Shown piece by piece: positions 1-10,494 of a stretch of DNA of 37,493 bases. The stretch's first letter is position 1. Each line of letters starts with the position of its first letter. The DNA comes from Bacteroidota bacterium. GTDB taxonomy: Bacteria; Bacteroidota; Bacteroidia; Chitinophagales; JADJOU01. The notes under the pieces were generated by a model. It was not told where the DNA came from. It ran no database searches and worked only from the letters and a program-made list of their open reading frames with translations. Location of the stretch: positions 1 through 37,493 of the forward strand of contig JADJOU010000033.1 of NCBI GenBank assembly GCA_016713645.1, in the 5' to 3' direction. Both the position numbers and the translations under genes were made by a program.

Positions 1-1
1 C

Positions 2-550
2 CTTTCTACAAATTCATACACCGTTACAGGAACCGGCGCAAATGGTTGCTCAGATACGGCAAAGATTGTGATACAAGTAAAACAACTACCTAATATAAAT
101 ACGACATTGAATGGTAAAACAATCACTGCCGTTGAAACAGGAGCGACTTATCAATGGATAAATTGTTTTGATAAAACAAAGATTATCGGAGAAAATGTGC
201 AAACATTCGCTGCAAAAACGAATGGCAAATATGCTGTGGTCATTTCAAAAAACGGATGTATTGATACTAGTGCCTGTGTCGATGTAATTATGAGTGGTAT
301 TTATCAAAATGAGACCATCAAGCAAATCACCATTTACCCAAATCCCAATTATGGAGCATTTACAATAAAAGCAAACTCAGAAGGGCTTTTTACTATTCAG
401 AACGGTCTGGGACAAACCCTTCAAATAGTCAGATTAGATGCAAACAATAATTATTCCGTCAATTTGGAGCATTTTAATCCAGGCATTTATTTTATCGTTG
501 GAAGTATGCATGATCAAATCACTAAACAAACTTTTGTGGTAACTAAATAA
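2..550 (+). CDS. T9SS-secreted protein, C-terminal part (5' end outside window)
   Basis: The reading frame is open from the first complete codon of the window, so the gene begins upstream. The first residues (YTVTGTGANGCSDTA) look like the end of an Ig-like or PKD-type repeat, followed by a second such module that ends in a GCIDTSACVDV motif. The last 75 or so residues form a type A T9SS sorting domain: TIYPNPNYGAF, then FTIQNGLGQTL, then LNPGIYFIV-like (here FNPGIYFIV) and a TKQTFVVTK end. The product is therefore probably exported through the Sec and type IX systems and either released or anchored at the surface. Its catalytic or binding function cannot be seen from this fragment. GTG at 68 is not the true start, because the frame and the domain both continue upstream. 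Confidence 0.85.
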   Translation, partial: LSTNSYTVTGTGANGCSDTAKIVIQVKQLPNINTTLNGKTITAVETGATYQWINCFDKTKIIGENVQTFAAKTNGKYAVVISKNGCIDTSACVDVIMSGIYQNETIKQITIYPNPNYGAFTIKANSEGLFTIQNGLGQTLQIVRLDANNNYSVNLEHFNPGIYFIVGSMHDQITKQTFVVTK

Positions 551-807
551 ATCGTGATACTATTCAACATGACTTTGGGAATCTGTTTCTTTTTTTTAAA
601 AATGTACATATGAAATTGCAACTTTTTGTTTGATTTTTACAATTTACAAGAACAAATTTGAACCATTTTAAGTTATAAGGTTAAACCTAGTTTGCGCATT
701 ATTATACCTAAAATCATGTCTCAGATAGAGTCTTTTTAAGTCCTATACAAGCCTTCGAACACAATTTTTACCCTTAATTTTCAAAATCTTCTCTATCTTC
801 GGCACTG

Positions 808-2489
808 ATGAGTGAGCAAAGCCATAAGCAGTCAGACCGTACATTATTTCCCCTTCCTCCGACCATTCCAGATATCAATCAATGGCCATTAAATATTTTG
901 AGCCTAGAGAAGGAATCTTTTTTACAGGAAGTGATTGAAAGCACAAAAGCAGCTGTATTAGAAAATATAGATAGTCCCATTGCCATGTATAATATGCTTG
1001 CTTCGGTGCTCTATCAAGAGCGCATTCGCATTACACAAACACCATGGAAAGCAGATCCGCCCGATGAGAAAGATTTTTGGAATTCGGTGCGCAGTGAATT
1101 ATTAAAGGCACAGAAGGAATCCAGATACGACAATCCCACATATGATTACAAGCGCGATCCATTGCTGCATAAAATACTTGAGCGCTATGCCAATGAAATT
1201 GTAGGACACTTCAATCCTAAGGTATTCAAATTTGCACAGAAATTTTTACCGTTTATATTCTCGAGGTTGCTCAACAGCAGACCAGGGCATTTCATCAAAT
1301 CATTTTGGAGTAAAAAAGCCGCTTTTCACGAGAAATTTAAGATTACAGGAGATATCGAAATCCTCAGAAAATTATCCCTTGAAGGAACTATCGTGATAGT
1401 GCCGACGCATTTTTCCAACTTAGATTCCCCCGTTATTGGTTGGGCTGTAGAGTCTTGTGGACTTCCCGCCGTCATTTATGGTGCAGGCCTAAACCTGCTA
1501 TCCGTGCAGCCTGTCACCTATCTTATCAATAATCTAGGTGCTTATAAATTAGATCGAAGAAAGAAAAATGATATCTATTTAGAATTGCTCAAAGTCTATT
1601 CTCAAATAGCGCTGCAGAGGGGCACTCATAGTCTCTTTTTTCCCGGTGGCACGAGATCTAGAAGCGGCGCCATGGAAAACAGATTAAAACTCGGATTGTT
1701 GAGCACAGCGATAGAAGCGCAACAACACAATGTCAAAAGCAAGGGCAAAAAAATATTTATCGTCCCGGTTGTTTTGAACTATAATTTTGTCTTAGAAGCG
1801 CCCTCTCTAATCAATCAGCACTTGAAGCAAGTGGGGAAAGAAAAATTTGTCGTCGATAATTTCGAGTATTCAACCACCTATAAATTATTGAAATTTCTTT
1901 ATAAATTCTTCACGGCAAATACGGATTTGACGGTATCATTCGGCACTCCAATGGATATTATCGGAAACAATGTCAACGAGCGCGGTGAAAGTATTAATCA
2001 CCTCGGAGAAAAGGTCGAGATTGAAGATTATTTCAAGACAAATGGCATTTTAATGAATAATGCACAGCGCAATTTTGAATACACTAAAATTTTAGGTGAA
2101 AAAATTGTCAAGTCCTATTTCAAATTTAATACCGTATTGACGAGTCATATCGTACCGTTTACCGCATTTCAAATTCTAAAGAAAAAATATCCGAACCTAG
2201 ACCTCTATGGCATCTTGAGATTGCCGATGGAAGACACGCAAATTGAGTTTGGAGAATTTGCCATCGCCTTGGAAAAAGTGCGCACAAAATATTGGAAATG
2301 CGCAACAAAGGAGAAGTGAAAATTTCAGAAGAGTTGGAATTGCCCTTAGAGGCGCTGCTCCAAGCACGGCATGTCCAATTTGGGTCTATACCACGCGAAG
2401 AAGGTATTGTTCATGGATACCAATGGCAATTACAATACAGAGGATATGAAACTATTATTATTTTATCACAATCGATTAGAGGGTTATAA
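808..2489 (+). CDS. PlsB-like glycerol-3-phosphate / lysophosphatidate acyltransferase (one frameshift)
   Basis: This is a membrane-associated acyltransferase of the PlsB/PlsC superfamily, which transfers an acyl chain to glycerol-3-phosphate or its monoacyl derivative in phospholipid synthesis. The catalytic HX4D motif is seen at residues 201-206 (HFSNLD), and the substrate-binding motif FPGGTRSRSG at 278-287. The first frame stops at 2319, but the next frame carries on without a break (KGEVKISEELELPLEAL) to a stop at 2489. One base is missing near the A runs at 2286-2298. The corrected product is about 560 residues, which suits PlsB-like proteins better than the 503-residue first frame. gpsA starts 11 bp downstream, so the enzyme that makes glycerol-3-phosphate and the one that uses it appear co-transcribed. 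Superfamily assignment is firm; acyl-acceptor specificity is inferred. Confidence 0.85.
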
Positions 2490-2500
2490 ATTGGAGCAGT

Positions 2501-3496
2501 ATGTATAATATCACGACACCGATTGGCATATTAGGAGGCGGAAGTTTTGGCACTGCACTTGCAAATCTCATTGCAGAGCAATACAAAGTGTATATCTATA
2601 TGCGTAAATCGGAGAGTATTGCCAATATCAATGAAAGACGCAATCACCGAGGACAAATCATCCACTCAAATATCACCGCTACGAATGATATTGCGCTGAT
2701 AGCAAATTCATGTTCTGTTATTTTCCCTGTCATTCCCTCCTATGCATTTAGAGAGGTGATGCGACAATTTGCGCCGCACTTAAATCCAGGGCATATCTTG
2801 ATTCATGGCACCAAGGGGTTTGATGTTTCCTTTGATATTGAAAACGAACCAGAGCGCAGTATTTCCTCGAAAGAAGTCTATACGATGAGCGAAGTCATCT
2901 TACAAGAAACTCCCGTTGTCAGGGTGGGGTGTATCAGTGGTCCGAATCTATCCAAAGAGATAGCCGCTGGTCAACCTGCAGCAACCGTTGTGGCGAGCAG
3001 GTATGATGAAGTGGTCAAAATTGGTCAACAAATCTTGCACAACAAGCGATTTCAAGTCTATGGAAGTCTCGATATTAAAGGCATAGAGCTCGCTGGTATT
3101 TTGAAAAACTATATCGCTATCGCCGCTGGTGCATGCGCAGGCAAGGGATATGGCGAGAATGTTAGGGCATTGCTCATTACGCGCGGCATGGCAGAGATGA
3201 TATACATCGGCAAAGCATTGGGCGTGAATCCAAAATCTTTTTTGGGATTGGCTGGTATCGGCGACCTTATCGCCACCTGCTGCAGTCCGCTGAGTCGAAA
3301 TTACAACGTGGGCTTTCAATTGGCGCATGGCAAAAAACTACCCGAGATTATTGGCTCTATCAATGAAGCTGCAGAGGGAATTAAAACAGTCAAAGTCATC
3401 AAAGCCATGGCTGCTTCCATCAAGGCCAAAGCGCCTTTGGTAAGTATTCTTTATAAGATCTTCTATGAAGATTATAGCATCGAAAAATGGAATTAA
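2501..3496 (+). CDS. gpsA: NAD(P)-dependent glycerol-3-phosphate dehydrogenase GpsA
   Basis: This cytosolic enzyme reduces dihydroxyacetone phosphate to sn-glycerol-3-phosphate, the backbone of phospholipids. The 331-residue protein has the usual family length. The N-terminal Rossmann nucleotide-binding motif is at residues 9-19 (GILGGGSFGTA). The family signature GPNLSKEIAAGQPAA is near residue 137, the presumed catalytic lysine is in LKNY (K202), and GLAGIGDLIATC lies in the C-terminal domain. It follows the PlsB-like acyltransferase with only an 11 bp gap, so the two genes supply and consume glycerol-3-phosphate in one operon. The gene is intact and converges on prfB. Confidence 0.97.
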   Translation: MYNITTPIGILGGGSFGTALANLIAEQYKVYIYMRKSESIANINERRNHRGQIIHSNITATNDIALIANSCSVIFPVIPSYAFREVMRQFAPHLNPGHILIHGTKGFDVSFDIENEPERSISSKEVYTMSEVILQETPVVRVGCISGPNLSKEIAAGQPAATVVASRYDEVVKIGQQILHNKRFQVYGSLDIKGIELAGILKNYIAIAAGACAGKGYGENVRALLITRGMAEMIYIGKALGVNPKSFLGLAGIGDLIATCCSPLSRNYNVGFQLAHGKKLPEIIGSINEAAEGIKTVKVIKAMAASIKAKAPLVSILYKIFYEDYSIEKWN

Positions 3497-3551
3497 ATTG
3501 TTGATGAGAATTCCTGTCAATGTCGATGCGGAGTATATCCAATAGTATTTA

Positions 3552-4641
3552 TCAGTCTTTTTTATTCTTCGCCAATAAATAGGCTTTGATAAAGCCATCG
3601 ATATCGCCATTCAAAACAGCTTGTGATTGGCTGGTTTCATAGCCTGTTCGGGCATCTTTGACCAATTGATACGGATGTAACACATAGTTTCTAATTTGCG
3701 AACCCCATTCAATTTTCATTTTACCAGCTTCCACCTTATCTCGCTCTGCATTGCGCTTCTGAATTTCCAAATCATATAATTTAGAGCGCAACATCTGCAT
3801 CGCCAAATCCCGATTGCCATGCTGCGAGCGCTCAACTTGACAAACGACTACAATACCAGTCGGCTTGTGGGTCAATTGCACTTTGGTTTCAACCTTATTG
3901 ACATTCTGACCTCCTGCCCCACCCGATCGAGAAGTTTGTATTTCGATATCTGCATCTTTGATTTCAATTTGAATGGTATCGTCTACCAATGGATAGACAA
4001 AAACAGAGGCAAAAGAAGTATGTCTTTTATTATTGGAATCAAATGGAGAAATGCGCACTAATCTATGGACGCCGTTTTCACACTTTAAATAACCATAAGC
4101 CAAGTTGCCTTCAATTTGCAGAGAAACGGATTTAATCCCCGCGACATCGCCATCGGTTCTCTCTAGTTCAGTCACTTTATACTTCTTCTTATCGCTCCAC
4201 ATGAGATACATGCGCTCCAACATAGAGGCCCAATCGCAACTCTCCGTTCCTCCAGCACCAGAATTGATGGTCAATATCGCGCCCAATTGGTCTTCGGGGT
4301 CATTGAGCGTGGTTTTATATTCGAGATTCTCTACTTCCTCTTGCAGGGATTTCCATTTCTCTTCAATCTCCTCTGCGACATTTTCCCCAGCCTCTTGGAA
4401 TTCCAAGAGCACGGATATATCATCGTAAATAGACGCTACTGTTTTATAGGCATCTACCCAGATTCTATTGCCGCGGATTGATTTTTGTATTTTATCGGCT
4501 TGTTCTACATCTGTCCAAAAGTCAGGACGCAAGGTGAGTTGTTCTTCTTCTTTGATTTGATATTCGCGTATTGCAATGTCAAAGATACCTCCCTAAAGCA
4601 TCTAAGCGGCTTTTGATAGATTTATATTGATCTATATTCAT
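3552..4641 (-). CDS. prfB: Peptide chain release factor 2, made by programmed +1 frameshift
   Basis: RF2 ends translation at UGA and UAA codons by triggering peptidyl-tRNA hydrolysis in the ribosome. The main frame (start region 4580 down to 3552) carries the stop-codon-reading tripeptide SPF (residues 198-200 of the full product) and the catalytic GGQ motif (243-245), close to the positions in E. coli RF2. It has no proper start: a 20-codon leader begins with ATG at 4641 (MNIDQYKSIKSRLDALGRYL) and hits an in-frame TGA at 4579-4581. Slipping +1 on the CTT codon before it joins the leader to DIAIREYQIKEEEQL and then RPDFW, giving about 362 residues. This is the well-known RF2 autoregulatory recoding, not an error. 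A -7 promoter box lies 18 bp before the ATG. The gene converges on gpsA. Confidence 0.97.
4578..4594 (-). promoter_or_regulatory. prfB: prfB +1 programmed ribosomal frameshift site
   Basis: Read on the minus strand, the site is AGGGAGG, then TAT CTT TGA C. It has the same order and spacing as the E. coli prfB site: a Shine-Dalgarno-like element, three bases, the slippery CTT, and a TGA followed by C, which is a weak termination context. The TGA is codon 21 of the leader frame. When RF2 is scarce, termination at this UGA is slow and the ribosome slips +1 to make more RF2. Confidence 0.95.
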
Positions 4642-4658
4642 AATAAAATTTGAGGAGG

Positions 4659-4666
4659 CAAAGGTA
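4659..4666 (-). promoter_or_regulatory. -7 promoter box for prfB
   Basis: TACCTTTG on the minus strand matches the Bacteroidota housekeeping -7 consensus TAnnTTTG exactly and lies 18 bp before the prfB ATG. I see no convincing -33 TTG at the expected distance. Confidence 0.6.
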
Positions 4667-4740
4667 AGTGCAAATTTTGGATAAAATGATTTTTCTATCA
4701 CTTTGTTACCGAATTCTTGACTTTAGATGAATTTTAAGTA

Positions 4741-4748
4741 TATATTTG
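4741..4748 (+). promoter_or_regulatory. -7 promoter box for the ELWxxDGT repeat protein gene
   Basis: TATATTTG matches TAnnTTTG exactly. A TTG at 4717-4719 lies 21 bp upstream as a possible -33 element. The box is 16 bp before the ATG at 4765. Confidence 0.6.
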
Positions 4749-4764
4749 AATATAAAAGATGGTC

Positions 4765-7366
4765 ATGAATCATAAATTTAAATTGCTTATTATTCAAGTG
4801 CTATTGTTTGCGCAATCTTTTGGACAATTTCCCCATCTTGCTCAAAGATATCGCTGAAGGTGGCAATAGCAATCCTAGTCAATTCACAGAATTTCTTGGC
4901 AAGACTTTTTTCACAGCAACAAATGCGATCGTTGGAACAGAAATATTCGTAACAGATGGCACAGAGAATGGAACTAGTTTATTCTTGGATATTTATCCAA
5001 ATATTAACAATTCAAATCCGGGCAATTTCATTGTATACAAAGGAATGCTTTATTTTACGGCAACTAGTCCAATAAGCGGCAATGAATTATGGGTTACTGA
5101 CGGAAGTGCTGCAGGAACTATGATATTTAAAGATATAAACCCCGGAATCAGCTCATCAAATATTACTGGCATAAAAATTTTAAACAATCAACTTATATTC
5201 AATGCTATCACGCCAAGCAATGGCAATGAATTATGGACGAGCGATGGAACAGTAGGTGGGACTTTTATGCTCAAAGATATCTATAATGGTGTGAATAGTT
5301 CTAGTCCATTAAATTTTTATCCCTATAAAAACAAATTATTCTTTACAGCCGCGACTGGAACAGCAGGTACGGAATTGTGGTATACTGACGGAAGTGCTTC
5401 AGGGACACAAATGGTCAAAGACATTCGACCAGGATCATTACAGTCAAATGCAACCTCTTTTTTTGAGCACAATGGTCTACTTTATTTCAGTGCTAATGAC
5501 GGAATCAATGGACAAGAATTGTGGCAGACAGATAGCACCAATGCAGGGACATTTATGCTCAAAAATATTTTCACTGGAGCAGGAAATAGCAATCCAAGCA
5601 ATTTTGTCAGCTTTAAAGGCAATTTGTATTTCACAGCGATAAGTCAGACAGCAGGACAAGAAGTATGGATGTCTGATGGCAGTGCTGCTGGAACCCAAAT
5701 GCTAAAAGACATCCGCCTTGGAACTGTTGGAAGCAATGCAACGAATTTATTTGTCTATAAAAATTATTTATTCTTTAGCGCGAATGATAGCGCACTAGGC
5801 AATGAATTGTGGTATTCAGACAGCACTATCAGCGGAACTAAATTATATCGCGACTTAAATCCTGGATTTGCAAGTTCAACTCCCAATAGCTATTTAATTT
5901 TTAACGATGAGATGTATTTTTTTGCCAATACAACAACTGGCACAGAATTATTTAAACTCAATCCGACAATAGATACATTATCGCAGCTAATGCCAATAGG
6001 TAATTCGCCGCTAAATCCCACGCATTTTTGCAATACATTGCGATTGTGCAATCAATCTATTTACTACAATGGCAATTATACAATTGAAGGAGGAGAGCCC
6101 TATATATTGAATTTTCAAGCAAGACTATTTTCAAGCAAGCCCAGCAATACCTATTATGCATACATTGACTCGTTATCCCTTATTCAAAGTATTTATTTGA
6201 ATGGTTTCTTTTTGATAGATAGCGTTCGAATTCAAATGCCTGCCAATTATGAAATAGCCACAAATATCAATGGGCCTTTTTCGAATGCAACTACTTTGAC
6301 GATTAACATGGATAAATCAATTGCACAAATGGTTTATACCAGATTCAAGCCTAACTTTGCTGGTGCGATTTTCAATCAACTAAAAATAAGCAGTTTGGGC
6401 ATAGATACAATATCAGTGCCTCTCAATGGATTTGGAATCAGTATTCCTATTTTAATACAATCTATTGCGTCGCTCGACACATTCAAAACATTTGTTGATA
6501 GCATATCAACTGCACAACCCATCTATGTCTCTGCTAAAAAATTGAATGACAATCTCATCGTTAAAGTCAAGGGAAATTTCAAAGTATCCACTGATTCACT
6601 TACAGGTTTTGCGGATAGTTTAACTCTTATAAGAGTAGGTGATTCATTGAGCAATACAAAATTATTTCTTCGTTATTTTCCAAAAAATAAAGGCTATGAG
6701 GAAGGGCAAGTCGAATTTAATTCGTTCGGACTTTCTTCTGCAAATAGAATACTGCGCGGCAATGCCACAATCAAGCCCTATTTCAAAATCGATTTATTTC
6801 CAGGAGATACATTTAAAAGTATGATTCAACAACATTCTTCTCCGCAAAATTTTGAAATCAGCGGTGAAGAAATAAAAGGATTTATAGAAATAAAAGCAAA
6901 TAGCTTTTTTGAAATATCCAATGATAGCGTTGATTATGCTTCCAGTATCAAGATATATCCAACAGGAATGACGCTCATTAAAACAAAAATCTATATCCGT
7001 TATTCGCCCTTGTTATTGGGCACTCATCAAGGGGAAATCAGTATTCATGCAACAAATATCGATAGCGAATATTACAATGTGATTGGAAAATCAACACCAA
7101 TCATCTCTTCTATATCCACTTATACAAAGAAAATAGTGCGCATTTATCCCAATCCATTTGCAGATAAAATTGTCATACAAACAAATTTGCAAATGGAACG
7201 TGAATATTCATATACCGTGTTGAACGCACAGGGTCAAATAGTTTTGCAAAAGAGCCAGAATAAGGACGACACTGAAATCAATGTATCATCGCTCGAATCA
7301 GGAATTTATTTTTTAACTATTTCTAGTAAGGATTTCCAGCACGCCATAAAATTGATAAAAGACTAA
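4765..7366 (+). CDS. Secreted ELWxxDGTxxGT-repeat protein with T9SS sorting domain (one frameshift)
   Basis: The true start is ATG 4765 (ATG 4759 is also possible), which encodes a typical signal peptide, MNHKFKLLIIQVLLFAQSFG. That frame runs into a stop, while the long frame begins just after the C4 run at 4831-4834. Removing one C joins them as QFPILLKDIAEGG. The corrected product is about 866 residues. Residues of about 25 to 390 hold seven to eight repeats of roughly 48 residues with the pattern ELWxxDGTxxGTxxxKDI, which are probably blades of a beta-propeller-like fold. A middle section of Ig-like sheets follows, then a type A T9SS sorting domain (IYPNPFADKIVIQ, LNAQGQIV, LESGIYFLTI). 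It is a surface or released protein of unknown ligand. The stop codon overlaps the stop of the convergent CotH-like gene within the four bases CTAA. Confidence 0.85.
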
Positions 7367-10292
7367 TCGAGCATAAATTTCACATATTCCATCTTTGCAT
7401 TTATTCGATACCCGATGAAATAAACGCCTTTTGAAAACAATGTCGTATTGATAGTTAAACTTGTTCGATCTGAAACTCCAATCTTATTGAGTATTTTTCC
7501 ATTTGCATTCAATATGACAAGCTCTTCAATCTGATCAATGAATTCGATATTCATGAAACCATCAGCATGCTTATAGAATTTAATGGCCGCGTCATTTGGC
7601 GAATACGTCAAATTAGAATTTGTTTGCACGGTCATTTTAAAACTCAATGAATGCGAACAACCATTCGAATCCATGGCAATCAGGGTATAATTTGTATTGA
7701 TACTAGGCGATGCAATTACACTAGAGCCAGTATCTGACGACAATCCAATTTTAGGACTCCATGTGTATTTTTTTGCACCATATGCCGTCAAAATCATTTG
7801 GTTTCCTTTGGTAATAATCCTATTATCAGGCTTTAGAATCAGATTAGGTTTCTGATAGACCTTGATTGGAATATCGAAGACATTGCTGTAACAGCCTTGA
7901 TTTACACCGCGCAATTTATATGTATAACTTTGTGAATTGTATACTTTCAAAGTAGAATCGCCTTCGAATTTTGAAAATGCAGACTTATTTATCCACTCGT
8001 AATTTGGCGCCCCAGAATAATTAATTGCTGTAGAGTCTCCTAGGCAATAAGATAATTTTCCATGGATAAGAATGCTTGGTTTTTGAAATACATTGAAATT
8101 AATTTCTACAGAATCTTTGCAACCATAAGTATTCATAGCAATAATGCGACCAGCAAACGGCTGGTTGGCTGCTAAATAAATTGAATCGCCTGATATGGGT
8201 TTGGTCAAGTAATTTGAAGGTGAAAACATGTATGAATCAGCGCCGTATAACTTCACTAAATTTGTATCCCCTGACATAAATTCGTATTGATGAATTGATT
8301 GATTTTGGGTTTTTCTGAAATTTTGGGCGTAAAATAGGTATAGCCAAAACTACCACCAACTTGCGTAATTACTTGCAGTGGCGTGTTATCTATCAATTTA
8401 TATTTAATTAAATTCGGACTGTAATAAATGGCCTTATTATTTACTGAAACGATATAATCTTTAATAATACCCGATACAGTCGCTATGACCGAATCACCAA
8501 GGCAATAAGCAGGTTTATCAAATTTAACTTTAATGGTAGGTACACAAACATCACTATACTTGGAGGCCAATTTATAAAAAATAGAATCGAGATCACTCAA
8601 TCGAGTAACTAAGTATTTTTTAATCGAATTCACTTCAGTCTTATAGTGATAACCATTGGAAATATTGCCATAAAATTGGCCCGGCGAAGTGCTAGAAAGC
8701 GGCCAGCACTCATAATCACGATAAATCTCGTACGACATCGCAGCTGGAATAGAATCCAGATAATGGCTAATGGATGAATAGCTATAGACATCTTCTCTCA
8801 AATTGATCCAACGACACCATAATTCTTTGACAAAAAAACTGTCTTTAAACATTTCTCGCCAGGGGTTAATCGCAGTGATTCGAAGAGCTTTAGGGTAAGA
8901 AAAACTTCGATTCCAGCTGTAATTAAAATCCCAAAGAGGACCATAATTCAACTTATTATTGAGTGTATCTTTATCCTTATAAAAATAGGTGCTGCCAATA
9001 TAAGAGTCTCCTCCTAAACTGAGTTCTTGTAATGCAATAAAATCAATAAAACTCATATAATCTAAGAAGGCTCTGTATCCATTGATTGTATCCGAGTAAT
9101 TTTTCTTGACGATCAAAGCAGAATCCAATCGATTCATGAATTTGGTGATATAGGCTTTTTGTTTAGCGTGTGGACTATCTGGCTGATGAAATATATAATT
9201 TTTGCTGGAGAGCGGTGTATTGAACACATTATCACCAGGGTCCGTCCAATCATTTTTAAAGATATACCCTCCTGTGACGTCAAGCCCAGCAGTATCTGTA
9301 TATTTAAGTTTGGCAATATCCACGCGATTTTTATCTCTTTTTATTTTTTCAAAAAGACAATAAATTCCGCGATAATCTCCATTGATAAAAAGTTCAAAAT
9401 ACTTTGTTCTACTAGCATAGCGACCAATTCTTCTATACATATCATAACTCATCACATCTTTTGTATAAGTTACATCCCCAAAGAAATTATTAAAAATAAA
9501 ATCATGTTCTTTGGGCAAACCCAGCAGCGCAACATTGCTATCACTGCCATCTTCTTTAATAACGCACTAAAAATCCTTTTTCGGAGAATTCGGCCCACTA
9601 GAGCTGTTTCCCCTTATTTCGATGAACATTTTACTTTTTGTCATCGACTGAGTATCTGCCAATTGATTTATTCCATTCGGATTATCGATTGCAAAAAATG
9701 AAACTTTTATCTTTGGATCGGTAGGGATGGTCTGTCCTTCAGTATTAATAGAAATAATAGGAAGTTTAGATGAAGTGTATTTGAAAAGTTGAGCAGGTTG
9801 ATTGGAAAATTTTAAAGCTGCACTTACCATTGAACCCGCATTAATATTGCTCACGGCATCAAAAATCATAATTTGCCACGTTCCATTGGGCAATACGTTT
9901 CTACTATTGAATAAGGCGAGTGAACCTTCCGATTTAAAAGTATCAGTAAATGGACTACTTGCCTGTTCAAGTTTTTTTGTAGAAGTATTATTAAAAATGG
10001 TATTCAAAAACTGAGTTCCGCTTCCACCATTATATATAGAAATTTGCGTCATTAGGCCATTTGGCGCTTTTAAATAGATAGCCAATTCACTTAATTTTTG
10101 ATGATTGATTTGTAATTGAACCCATTCCAATCCAAATGTAGCTTTAAGCGTATCATTAGGCAAACTAGCTACGGGAATATTAAAAGAAGATATTGTTCCA
10201 TTATTGGCAATTACTCCTCCACTCCCAACAAAGACCTGTGCACGTATAGAAAGTGAAATCAAAATCAGGTATATGGTAAAAAAATATCTCAT
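7363..10292 (-). CDS. CotH-like protein with P domain, Ig-like modules and T9SS tail (frameshift plus in-frame TAG)
   Basis: I read three consecutive pieces as one gene of about 976 codons. The start is ATG 10292, chosen because it opens a signal peptide (MRYFFTIYLILISLSIRAQ). Residues of about 25 to 180 resemble a proprotein-convertase P domain (LAIYLKAPNG, NGTWQIMIFDA). The CotH domain then begins with IEIRGNSSSGPNSPKKDF and, after a TAG at 9567-9569 in the same frame, continues with KEDGSDSNVALLGLPKEHDF and YASRTKYFELFINGDYRG. CotH proteins are kinase-fold proteins, first known from spore coats. After several Ig-like modules (YCLGDSVIATVSG, LCQGDTNLVKL) the protein ends in a T9SS-like tail. 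A single C is missing in the run at 8268-8271, which breaks LCQG|DTNL. Domain calls are firm; kinase activity is untested. Confidence 0.8.
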
Positions 10293-10459
10293 AAAATTTC
10301 TTTTAGGGAAAAGGTCAATGGTTTCAAGGTTTAAATATAAAAAAAAATCAGTCATTCGAAATTAATGCTTTCTTTTTCAAACATTTCTGCATTTTTAAAT
10401 TTTAATTAAAAAACAAGCATCTTTTCTTCACAAAAAAACGTAATTACTATAAAATTCAT

Positions 10460-10467
10460 TACATTTG
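10460..10467 (+). promoter_or_regulatory. -7 promoter box for the giant SprB-repeat gene
   Basis: TACATTTG matches TAnnTTTG exactly and lies 27 bp before the ATG at 10495. It supports that start over the upstream GTG/ATG-like codons. No clear -33 element is seen. Confidence 0.55.
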
Positions 10468-10494
10468 TTGGTTATCAAGCTTTTAAATTCCCAA

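Noticed and set aside
551..807. Gene or RNA in the first spacer
   Set aside because: Only AT-rich sequence with a 9-bp chance palindrome (GGTTAAACC). No promoter box at a useful distance, no stem with T run, and no coding signal was found.
2243..2489. One or two small genes between the acyltransferase and gpsA
   Set aside because: The frame ending at 2489 is a smooth continuation of the acyltransferase after one missing base. The other small frame is a shadow.
2948..3328. Antisense open frame inside gpsA
   Set aside because: A shadow of a conserved gene, with no start context and no recognisable protein.
9567..9569. Recoded TAG (pyrrolysine or other readthrough)
   Set aside because: There is no sign of recoding machinery, and other genes in the window end normally at TAG. 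An error or mutation is simpler.
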